DNA of 64,000 bases, from assembly GCF_000203795.2 (NCBI RefSeq), contig NW_006281106.1:997302-1061301 (forward strand). The letters run 5' to 3'. This DNA comes from Batrachochytrium dendrobatidis JAM81. Taxonomy: Eukaryota > Chytridiomycota > Chytridiomycetes > Rhizophydiales. Made by a program: the position numbers and the translations under genes. The notes below the pieces were generated by a model. That model was not told where the DNA came from. It worked only from the letters and a program-made list of their open reading frames with translations, and searched no databases. This document shows, piece by piece, positions 24,201 through 34,400 of this stretch (its first letter is position 1; each line of letters starts with the position of its first letter).

Positions 24201-25726
24201 AAATCAGTCCGCGTCGAAGCATGCCAGTAAAATGAAGTGTTCGGAGTTCATTGACTTTTTCTTTTGATATTCTCAACGAAGAGTCTTTTTTTTCCGACAC
24301 ATCAAACTGAATAACACTATCCCACGGCGACATGCTTTTGGAATACAGTAATTTCACAATAGCGTCGGCATTTTTTTCACCGGCAAAATGGTTCATGGCA
24401 TCAATGGAGTTTGCGGATAGATTTTCAAGATGCCATGCCCAAATGGTGTCCATAAGTATACTGTCAGTTTTATGACCAAACAAAACAACAGTGCGTCTCA
24501 TGTTGCGAATATAGACTGCAGGTTTGTCTACCAAATTGAGTTTTATCAGATCCAATCTGATTTGTTCTAAATTTTTATGGCCTCTGTTTTTGTCTTTGGT
24601 GGATGCAATTACTGCATCCCACATTCCTTGATTCCATTTTCTTTCAACATGAGCAGTAGGTGTGGCTGAGCGATTTCGTAGTTGCGAGCTGCTGCTATTA
24701 ATATAGTTGAAAAAATGACTTCCAAGTGTTGCATTTTTGTTAAAGCTGTTGTCTGTAGGTGTGTCTTAAAATATAGATGATAAATCAAGGTTAGTGAATA
24801 GTACTGACAGCACGAGTTTACAAAATGGATTGGTCCAATCACATGTGCCAGAAAATTGCAAAAAGAATGCCAACATCAACAAGGCGTAAATTACGATTGT
24901 TATTGGTGGCTGAAAGTCTTGTATGAACCCATTACAAGAGGCAATTCAGAAACATGCATCAATGATTGGATGACAACATACCCAAAGAAGTATCCAACGG
25001 CTGTTTAGAGGAAACAGCTCGAATCTCGATTGGCTTGCGTTGGATAGGCACTGCATCGTCCGCCATTTGAACAGCAACATGCTGATCTTGATCATCCGAT
25101 GGATGTGTGGCAGTGCCGACTTTCCAAAAACTGGACTGAATAGCAGTCGAGCTGGAGTTAGATTCAACTGTATGAACTTGGTTGGTCTTGGTGAACGAGT
25201 TGGAGTTGTTATGTTGGATTGAATTTGTATTAGTGAGATCTGGTTCTACAGCTGTATGTTTGGAAGAGGACAAAGCGGCTGCAGGCATGGCAATCGATGC
25301 AAACGCCAAATCAACAGTAGTGTCAGTTGCAGTGCGGGATTGGGTTGTTTTTGATAAAGATGTAATCAGATTGTCATTAGAATGGACAGGAGCATTAAAG
25401 CTCCCTGTCTGGGAGGATACGACTTGAACTCTGGAGGACTGGGCACGACTATTCGATGCAGCACTAAATGGCACAGAAATAGGGCGAGTCGCAGCCATGA
25501 AAGAATTACTTTCGAATGAGTTGCTAGTGGCGCTATGTACAGTATGTGTAGCTGAACTAGTGGTAACAGAAGACTGTTGTTTTCTGCCATCGATTGTAAC
25601 GGTAGTGGTGCGAACAGATGAAGTAGTGCGGTTCTGAGTAGGATCTACAATGGTAGCTGGTGACTGACGATCCGTATCGGATATACAGTCTGATACTGTA
25701 ATGTCATCTGGTATGTTTTTATACAT
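21261..25726 (-). CDS. Anoctamin / TMEM16 family protein (phospholipid scramblase or Ca-activated channel)
   Basis: Five main exons give about 1,300 residues. The first exon (25726 to about 24970) encodes a Ser/Thr-rich, apparently disordered N-terminus. The second (about 24770-22800) holds a cytosolic dimerisation-type region, then LREYFGERIGFYFAWLGYYTIWCQ entering the first membrane helices. Later exons add the helices containing FGYLTMFSAAFPLAPVLAYV and NNLVEMRID, the hallmark of anoctamin helices 6-8 with acidic Ca-binding positions. The C-terminal exon carries an Ala-rich helix (KAAAEAATAAAMANAAKNSA). In fungi such proteins act as ER-plasma membrane tethers (Ist2) or lipid scramblases. 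The intact ANO motifs here favour a true scramblase or channel fold. Exon borders in the middle were placed by frame and splice motif. Confidence 0.92.
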
Positions 25727-25776
25727 TTAACCAAGACTTGAGTGCATTGAGGATAGCTACAATAATATATTTTACC

Positions 25777-25957
25777 GCCGTATTCACGTAAAACAAACCA
25801 CTTTATCTTGCAGCGATGGCTTGGATTAAACTGATTAAATCTTCATTGCGCCTTCCTAATAAATTGACTGCTTTTCAATACACACGCCCAATCCTTATTC
25901 CAACCACAACATTCATCTAGTTGACACCCTTATTTAGCGATTTTACCTGAATACGGC
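25777..25957. mobile_element. Dispersed repeat family, copy C (short, intact termini)
   Basis: A 181-bp element with 17-bp terminal inverted repeats that match at 16 positions: GCCGTATTCACGTAAAA on the left and TTTTACCTGAATACGGC on the right. The right end also has CCCTTATTTAGCGATTT, shared with copies E and F. It lies between the divergent starts of the anoctamin gene and the RibD-C-like gene and occupies most of that 304-bp promoter region. Confidence 0.85.
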
Positions 25958-26030
25958 TTTGAAGCATCCGATTGTCACATCCAACTTGTACGTCATTGGA
26001 TTGAACCCATCATGAAAACATTTTGCTGGC

Positions 26031-27040
26031 ATGCTTGGCATTATTCCACGATTAGGAGAGTTTGAATCTCCTGATATCTCTATTGATGATATTGCTTCGT
26101 TTTATAGTCTTGGTACAGCAGTTGTTCCCAAACACATACCATATACTTGGACAAATTCAGTCACTACACTAGATGGTATTCTGCATTTTGGTGACAATTC
26201 ATTAGTGAGGTGAGTCCTGAATGCTATCGAGTTTCTAAATTCAACTTGAGATATCAACCCGTCTTGAAACTCTATATTAGTGATGTAGCACTCAAGCATG
26301 CTCCAGGAATAGGCCATTGGAGCAATGCTGACTGGCGTCTTCTCAATGCTGGCTGGGCTCATGCTGACGCCGTTCTCATCACTGGTGAAATTCTTCGCAA
26401 GGAAAAAGAAGCTGGATGCATTGTCCAATTCGACGATCTCATTCGCTACCGACTGAATGTACTTGGAAAACTTGATGCTCAACCCATTCAAGTTGTCGTT
26501 TCATCCATGTGCGACTTTGAATTGGATCGACCATTATTTATGGGATCAGGCAATCAAGATGGTGCTAAATTGCAAGTATGGATTATAACGACTGCTCTTG
26601 GTGCTGCTTCTTTGGAGAATCGTTTACGACCGTTTAGAGAATCTGGGAAACTTGAATCGAACGTCACTGTGATGATTGGAGATACTCTCCATACCACCAT
26701 AAAGCCAAGAGTAGATTTGATTTGGGTTTTCAAACTGCTGCGCGCCAAAGGAGTCGAGTATCTCGATGTCAGTGCTGGTGGAAGTGTGATTCGAAAATGC
26801 ATCGACCTGGAATTGCTCAACGAAACCCGACTGACAATAGCAGGCCATGTTGCTGGACCATTTGATATGAGTGGGAATAAAAGACCAGAATTATTCCCCA
26901 TCGATTCTGATCGATTCAAAAGCTATCCGCCAGACAAGAGTCCACTGTTTGCAATGCGTGCACTGCGAACAGCGGGTGATTATTTGGTATTGATTCGTGG
27001 TGAATGGACGTATCGATACAATGCACAAGGAATTGAATAA
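26031..27040 (+). CDS. RibD C-terminal-like reductase (dihydrofolate-reductase fold)
   Basis: Two exons (26031-26209 and 26281-27040, intron 71 bp) encode 312 residues. The opening TWTNSVTTLDGILHFGD resembles the first strand and SLDG loop of RibD-C/DHFR-type reductases. Later parts fit the same fold: DWRLLNAGWAHADAVLITGEILR, LQVWIITTALGA, and GVEYLDVSAGGSVIRKCIDLELLNETRLTIAG, where the Gly-rich stretch suggests an NADPH contact. Such enzymes reduce pyrimidine intermediates in riboflavin synthesis, but this protein differs from classical Rib7, so the substrate is uncertain. A short upstream ATG at 26012 opens a reading frame that overlaps the start. Dynactin p62 begins about 100 bp downstream in the same direction. 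Confidence 0.72.
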
Positions 27041-27139
27041 ACTATCAACACTGCAATGAATTGCTATTCCAACATGAACCAGTTCAACTGGATTGAAATC
27101 TTTTCTGACTTGTAATCTGCTGCTTACGACAGTTTAGTC

Positions 27140-29301
27140 ATGACGATCACTGCAGATTCCTCATATGATGATATATATCACTCCCATATTGAATCACCTT
27201 TTATTAGATATCAGGCACGCATATGATTGCTTGATAACATTGGTTCATATCTGTATGTTAATCTCTTAATCTCAGTGTCATTGCTCAGGTCAAGATATAC
27301 TCCAATCCATAACCAAATCAACATCACAGGATGGTACAGACAGTACCACGGCAGACTTTGTCCAGTCTGCTCCACTCTTGCCTGTCAATGGTCTTCAAGT
27401 GCATACTCTTGACAGATTGCTTTTTTGCTCTGTCTGCAATGAGCTCAAGTGCGATGGTTGTGTGTCGCAAGAAGTGTCTTGTTGCTATTGTCCCAACTGC
27501 ATGTTTGAAGTGCCCACCACTTCTATAAAAACCGAACGAGGAAGGTGAATTGATCAATGCATTGGCATAACTCGGCAGCTGTGATCTCAACAGTACACTG
27601 ATTTGTATTACAACTCGAACTGTAATCCATAGCTGTGGGCGGAATTGCTTCAATTGTCCAATTTGTGGATGTATTACTACTGTAACCAATGCAGCTGCTC
27701 AAGAGGGATCGGGTACAGATGCGCAGATTGTTGGTGGTGCATATTACTTGTCGTGCTCCACTTGTAGATGGGATTCGACAGAGTGTGGACTTCGTTTTGA
27801 ACGCCCTACTGGATTAGCAGGTATAAACCGCTGTGATCGATGTTGAGGATGGAGTATGCATGGCTGCTGCTCATCTATTGCGTATTTTAAACCACAGCAC
27901 ATATTTCAAAGCTGGATAGTGACTCTCCTCAGATCAAGGAATACGATCATCTTCTTGAACACTATATTGAAACCATGCGGACATTTCGTTCTAGTGGTGT
28001 GGGATCTGGTGATTTGGCCTCATCTCTTGGTTCTCATGTGTTTGGATCACTGCATTCATCTTTGGGATTATTGAATTCATCGATACGGTTGTTGAGAATT
28101 AAACCAGATAGACGAGTTTTAGCCTATGAACCCAAGTCTAAACCCTCTACACAACCTGTCGATGCAGTTGCTACTTTTTTGGGCATTCCATACAATGGTA
28201 AATTGAGTTGCCATGAACTAATTATTTTTAAATTGCGATTTTCATCAAACTTGTATATTGGTGACTGATTTTTTGGTAGAACGAACTTCTTTGGAACAGA
28301 GATTGCGTCAATCTAATGGTACATCAATCATAGACATGTATGTGTATTTTCACTGTTCTATTGGCACTATCTAGTTGTAAAATTGTGACCAACGTGAGAT
28401 TTCATGGCATTTAAACTACAACAGAAACCAACTCCGACCTGAAAGAGTTCAGCTCAGATCAAAACGAAACAAACGATGTTTAAAATGTGAGCATATTTTA
28501 GTGAAACCAGAAACCAAGGCTGCAAGCACTCGATTTGGAATCAAGATGGCTGCACGGTATGGACTTTTTACTATAGATTGATATCAACTATTTAGCCATG
28601 AATGCGTGTCTGATTGCTCATCCTTTTCACCTTGCTTGATCATATACTATCAGCGATAAAATTCCGAGAATTCAAATCACGCCGCCATTGCCTTTGTCGC
28701 CTATTGAAGTTGGTCGAGAGTTTACAATGCATTTACGGTTTGTAAATCCCTTGTCGAGTTCAGTCTATATTGATTTGGAAACTCGCTCGGCAGCATCCTC
28801 CCTATGCACGGTATGTAAACAATCACTCTGTTTTTGAGAGACAAATGATTTTGATATCAACGAATGCTAAATGGAACTAGCAACTTATCCTATTAGGTGC
28901 AGCTCCATACTTCAAACTTGACATTAGATGCGTATACTGATCCTTGGGAAATTCCAGAAACAGTGGTTAGATCGTCATCAACTCCTATTTCAATCAATTC
29001 AGCGGCTGGTGGTCATCTGCCCATGAATTTTGAAGCCTGTGCAGTAACAGGTCCACATGAACAAATTGTAGTCTTGTCGGTGACTCCACTCAAGTTTGAA
29101 TCCGAGATTCATTTTCCAATCCAGGTAAATTTCACTACAAAAGTAGAATCACACGAGGCTGGTGAATCTACAGATACCTCGGATGTGTCCAAGGTTACTA
29201 AAGATCCAGTAAAGCAGCGTATATCCTTTTGGATTGTTGTTGGAGTTGGAAAAAGTGGGCCACATCCAACGGTAAATACTGAAAACACAGACCATACCTG
29301 A
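27140..29301 (+). CDS. Dynactin subunit 4 (p62)
   Basis: At least seven exons. p62 sits at the pointed end of the dynactin Arp filament and supports dynein cargo adaptors. Exon 2 gives the zinc-binding pairs LFCSVCNELKCDGCVSQEV and CYCPNC. Exon 3 gives CGRNCFNCPICGC and, further on, CSTCRWDSTECG. A later exon gives LRPERVQLRSKRNKRCLKC followed by HILVKPETKAASTRFGIKM, which is diagnostic for DCTN4. The C-terminal part is a beta-rich domain ending NTENTDHT. The proposed first exon, 27140-27214, ends FIRYQ and joins C-x-C-SG at 27276 across a 61-bp intron with an unusual GC donor (CAG/GCACGC). No GT donor fits there. Everything after 27276 is secure and the 5' end less so. Confidence 0.88.
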
Positions 29302-29379
29302 ACTGATTTCGCAATACCAAACATATCAAGCTCATTCAATACGGAGAAATACTCTTTAAATCATATGATGAGATTCTAC

Positions 29380-29651
29380 AAGTATATAAAATAAACGATG
29401 GGTTAAACTCGAGCTGAATGTTTAGTATATTACAAGGAAACATTTCCGAGATGTGCAATCTGAACTAGAACGCGAATGTATTGGATACTCTGCATCATAC
29501 ATGGACATTGTGTTTGAAAGAATCAAAAATGGCAATTCAAGTTGATTTCTATCAAGAAAAGGCAACGAATATTTAACTATTGTTTATTTTGAAAAGGTAG
29601 TCATCGAGATAGTCATCAAGATAGTGTTACGTTTTATGTGAATACGGCTGT
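29380..29651 (-). mobile_element. Dispersed repeat family, copy D
   Basis: It has the family core in reverse (GAACTAGAACGCGAATG) and the right end GTTTTATGTGAATACGGC. The stretch ATACATGGACATTGTGTTTG is shared with copy B at about 17897. The left end near 29380 is degenerate. It lies between the convergent 3' ends of dynactin p62 and the FAM210-like gene. Confidence 0.75.
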
Positions 29652-29670
29652 AAGTTGATCATCCCAAGGA

Positions 29671-30345
29671 CTAGTTTTTGGATGGGCGAATATAATTGCG
29701 GATACTCTTGATAGCATTGTGTACCCAAGAAAAGTTCATGGAGCGTATCCGTTTAGCAATGGAAGGCACAGTAGCAGCAGTAATAGCGATCTTGAACGGC
29801 GTAAAGAGTTTTGTCATGGCCATAGCCAGTAGCACATTTGTTACGATTCTTATCATATCAGGACTACGAGCCCATTCAGGCAGCCAGGTCATTGATTCAA
29901 ACATTTTTTTACTTTCAGCAGGATCTGTATCGGAAAGCGGTATAGATGAGTCGGGTTGAATGCCAACCAGTGACTTGACATAGTTGAATGCAGTAGCAAT
30001 ATGGGTTTCGTCGATACCGAGAAAAGTGATGGATGTAAGACAGCCACAAAAGACAGTAAATGACAGCACCATATAAGTTCCCAAAGCAACTGTGCCATAT
30101 TGTCGCAAGAGGAATCGAATTCCAGTTTTGGGATTAGATGGAGGATCGTTGGAGGTAGAAAACGATCGAATTGAAGCAAACGAATGGTGATGGGCTAGAA
30201 TCAGAGGATTGGGAACAGCAGTCCAAAGTAGAGAACTGATTGGCATGCAGACAGTGGGAAGTGAATGCCAGCATGAAAGTGGTCTTGAGAGTGACGGAAT
30301 GGTCTTGATAGCACGAAGCATGGAAACAGTCGATCTGGTTGTCAT
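29671..30345 (-). CDS. FAM210/DUF1279-like mitochondrial membrane protein
   Basis: A single exon of 224 residues starting at the ATG at 30345 (MTTRSTVSM). The first 70 residues are rich in Arg, Ser and hydrophobic residues with no acidic residues until about position 65, as in mitochondrial presequences. A DUF1279-type segment follows: LLRQYGTVALGTYMVLSFTVFCG (helix 1). A second, weaker hydrophobic segment leads into KLFTPFKIAITAATVPSIAKRI. FAM210 proteins are mitochondrial and linked to translation or metabolism of the organelle in animals; the exact role in fungi is unclear. It diverges from the TMEM69-like gene with only 45 bp between start codons. Confidence 0.8.
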   Translation of the reverse strand: MTTRSTVSMLRAIKTIPSLSRPLSCWHSLPTVCMPISSLLWTAVPNPLILAHHHSFASIRSFSTSNDPPSNPKTGIRFLLRQYGTVALGTYMVLSFTVFCGCLTSITFLGIDETHIATAFNYVKSLVGIQPDSSIPLSDTDPAESKKMFESMTWLPEWARSPDMIRIVTNVLLAMAMTKLFTPFKIAITAATVPSIAKRIRSMNFSWVHNAIKSIRNYIRPSKN

Positions 30346-30390
30346 AAACAAGCTTGTATTTGCAAGGGAAACTATTCCAACTGGATTATC
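30346..30390. promoter_or_regulatory. Compact divergent promoter (45 bp)
   Basis: Only 45 bp separate the two start codons of divergent genes for mitochondrial membrane proteins. The transcripts must therefore overlap, start inside each other's coding region, or have extremely short leaders. Confidence 0.6.
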
Positions 30391-31183
30391 ATGAATCGAC
30401 TCTTTACAAGATGTTCTCGGCTCAGATGGGCATCTACTAGTCTATCGTTTGGGTATTCCTTGCCTTTATCCAGACTGCTGTCCTCCAGCAGTCGGATCTC
30501 ATCGCAGATTCCATCACAGATCCCACCACAGATCCCACCGCAGACTCCATCACAGATTCAGTCCAAACTGGACCAGACCAGCATTCCTACTCCAGTGAAG
30601 CTGATTAGCATTGCATCTTTGATACCTTTTATCGGTACTGCTGCTGGTGCTGTTTACATGCCTGAAGCAGTCATGCTCATCTCTGAAACTCAAGCCATTT
30701 ATGGTCAGTATTCTAGATGATTTAATATTGTAATCTATACTGACTTGGCTTGTACTTTCAACCGTATCGCCATCTACTCGTTTATAGGATGTGTAGTCAT
30801 GTCGTTTGCTGGAGCCATACATTGGGGTCTAGCCATGTCTTCATTCGGAGGTAATACTCATTAGATTGAATCCAAGCCTTGTCAACACCATGCAATAAGA
30901 TTCACTTTATAACCCATCTTGTATATTCTGTATAGCTCCATCAACAGCATCTAGATACGTTTTAAGCGTTCTTCCTGCAGCATGGGCGTTTGCAACTGTC
31001 GCATTGGTACCTCATATTCCTGTTCGTCTTATCTTTGAAGCGGCTGGGTTTGCTGTCATGCTCATTGGAGATCTAATGGCACATAAAAAGAAACTATGTC
31101 CTTCTTGGTACTTGGGTCTACGATTCTGGATGAGCAGTATAGCCATTGCCTGTTTGGGAACAAATATATATATTGCTTGGTGA
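30391..31183 (+). CDS. TMEM69/DUF3429-like mitochondrial inner-membrane protein
   Basis: Three exons join in frame. The splices are IYG/CVVMSFAG and SSFG/APSTASRYVL. The N-terminus is Arg/Ser/Leu-rich (MNRLFTRCSRLRWASTSL), typical of a mitochondrial targeting peptide. A linker with five or six SQIP/PQIP-type repeats follows. The rest has four to five hydrophobic helices with DUF3429 signatures: SLIPFIGTAAGAVYMPE, GAIHWGLAM and GDLMAHKKKLCPSWYLGLRF. The family (TMEM69 in animals) has no established activity. It shares a compact promoter with the FAM210-like gene. Confidence 0.85.
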
Positions 31184-31472
31184 CATTGATCTGCATCACT
31201 ATGTTTGGGTTGCAGTGTCTATCCAGGGTGATTCCTGATATGCATAAACTCAAGATTGATGAACCACTAAAGTGGTTTGAAATCATCACATTATGATGCC
31301 AGCATCTGAATTGACATGAACATTCCATCAGCAATAAAAACTAAAATGTTTTATTCAATGCCATTCGGAACGCCCAATTTCCATCAAATACTTCCATTCA
31401 AGCTAATATCTACTTTCATCTATACCCACCAACTGCTGTCTGAACATACAAAAAGAATAGTCTAAAGTCCAT

Positions 31473-34400
31473 ATGGCTGCTTCAAATAATTCAAAATCTA
31501 CTAATGTACAACAATCGCTTGCCATCAAACTCGAGTATCCAGTCACCAGCATCAGCATATCACCCAGTGGAAATGATGTCGTATTAGCTGCGTAAGCCAT
31601 CTACTAACTGGTCTCGGCTTGTAAAGCAAGCTTGTCATTCATTTCAAACACTTGTTTAAATCATCTTGCCATACTCTTGAATTGGACATGGCGTGTGACT
31701 ATTGTATTCATGGAAAATAGACCAACTTGTATTGAGTCTCTTTCCTTTCGAGCAATGCTTAATGTTCGTTGCGCTTTTCTATTAGAAATTGGCTGCTTCT
31801 TCAATAGACATTCTCAATTATAAATACAACGTCCGCCATATGATGCTCAAACGATAGGTTTGAACTGAAATCATCTCTTTTAATCTGTCCTTTCTTTTTG
31901 GTATAACCCTACATTGTACGATCACCAGATTCACATCAATCCAAATATTGGGTTCAACTGTTTTGATGTTGACAATCAGACTCTGCTGCATCCTAAAATC
32001 AGTTACATTCGCGCTCTAGTTCAGGAACAATGATTACAGGAATACAACTATACATGCCATTCACCTAATGTTTGGATAAAGAGATTGGACAAGTGTAAAG
32101 TGTATTGCAGCAGAGATGTAAACACTTGTTCAACTGTTTACAAAATGATCACGACAACCAGCAAATCTCATGGGAATTAACATCAACTGTGTCATGAGAC
32201 TGGTTCCCTTGTTTAGTGATTTCACATGAACACGACTGTAATAGTCATCAACTATTTTTTGTTGAAATGATTCAGTTTTAATCCTTAATCTTGATATGTC
32301 TGTAATTCATTTTGCATATACTCACCATACACGTCAATATGTAATTTCATGATTAGAAAACGAGGATTATATATATTGAATCTAGAACGACCATATGAGC
32401 AACCTCGGTTTTTGCAGCATTTAACGAAATGGGATGTTGCTGATGTGCAATGGAATCCACACAATAGTAGATCAAACTGGATTGCAACAACCGTAAGTAT
32501 ACAATCCAGTCTCTTGATATAAATCGCATTGTATTCAAACTCATTATTTTATTGCTAGTCAAACCAAAAAACATTAATTTGGAACATTGCTCGTGGGGCC
32601 CCGACAGCCGGATCCACTCAGTCTGTTGCACCATCGCAAAACAATGTCGAGCTGATTATTAATAAGCATACAAGAGCTGTTTCTGATATTCATTGGAGTC
32701 CATTTCATCCCGAATCAATTGCGACTTGCTCGTATGATGCGTATATCCATCTATGGGATTTGCGTCAAAGCACTGTCAAGCCGTCAATGAGCTTTTCATC
32801 CTGGACAGGTTGGCAATAATGCCTATTGATATTTTTAAATGCATTTTGCAAGTATCCAATTAAAACAATGTATTTTGTGATAGTTGGAGCCACGCAAGTC
32901 AAGTATAACCGTATTAATGAATGGATTATTGCTTCCTCTCATGACACGGATGTTCGCATATGGGACGCACGGGTTAGTACCAGTATTATGCTTATTGTTC
33001 TAAAGACACTCAACTAAACCTGAATTGTCTGTTTACATCATCTATTATAAATTTTAGAAAGGATCATCTCCATTGACACTTATTACAGCACACATGACCA
33101 AGATTTATGGTATAGATTGGAGTAGAAACAATGAAAATGAACTCATTACGTGCAGCCAAGACAAGCTTGTCAAGGTTTGTTTAAAACTTCAAGACCAATC
33201 ACATACTATCTCAAACGTAGTCATCTTTTTTGAGCTTAAACATACTATATTGATTTAGTTTTGGAACACATCACAACCACGAATGTGCCAGTCCACTATC
33301 GTGACAACTGCACCAATCTGGCGTGCTCGATACACGGTAAGGTTTTATATCATCCAATCTCACTGTTCTGGTAGTCTGACTTTTGTAAACTATCTAGCCA
33401 TTTGGAAACGCTGTTATTACAATGCCTCAGCGCAAAAACAACGATCTTTACTTGTGGAGCTGTCAAAACCGTACATCCCCACTGTATACATTTTCGGGTG
33501 ATAATGATGTACCAGCTGAGTTTGTCTGGCGTTGTATAGGTACTGTTTATTGCGATATTATTTTGATGCATAACCAGTTACACTGTTGTATTAATCTTTT
33601 TTTGATTTTCTCAGATGGTCACTACCAACTCATCACCTGGTCCAAAGATCAGATCATGAGGCTTTGGCCCATTTCTGCGGATGTTGTCAAGGTAAAAGGA
33701 GTCTTATTATCACTGGTGCCTGACTACATCATAATTGATTTTATTGCTGAAACCATACATCTGATTGGATGATTGTTATGAAAGGGAGCGGAAATTTGTA
33801 GTGATCGTGATTTATCTCTTGAAACAATTGGTGATCGAGCAGACATGACACCTTCATTTTCAAATCAATCCAACTATTCGTCTCAGCCTGAAAATTTGAC
33901 TTTAATAGCGCAACACACCAGCAATCAGTTTCCAAACCGGCCAAGAGATTTGGATATGATGCCTTTTGAGGAAGATGATGATTTTAGTGATGGTGGATTA
34001 GAATTTCGATCCGATTCCTTGCGAGCACCACTTTCCTCCTTTGCAGATTTGAGTCTTAAGGATCGAAAACGCTCAAATGCATGGCTGAAAAGATCCTCTA
34101 ATGGGCTTAATGACAGTAATCAAAAAGAAACAGATCGTATTGCTTCTTCCACTCCATCCAAAACCACCATAAAGGCAGCTGCAGATCATTCTGTTCCAGT
34201 CACGTTGGAGGAAGAGATCCATCAAGTTGAACGTCATTTTTCAGATGTACATATCGACAAAGTAAGCTTTTTCATCTAGATTTGCCAAGACAATGCATTT
34301 TTATTATTTAATAATTGCTTGTAATGTGTTGTTGGGCGACTACATTTAGACAAATATTGCCCAACGGAGCTGCTCACTTAGTATAGAAAGTGCGTCTGAT

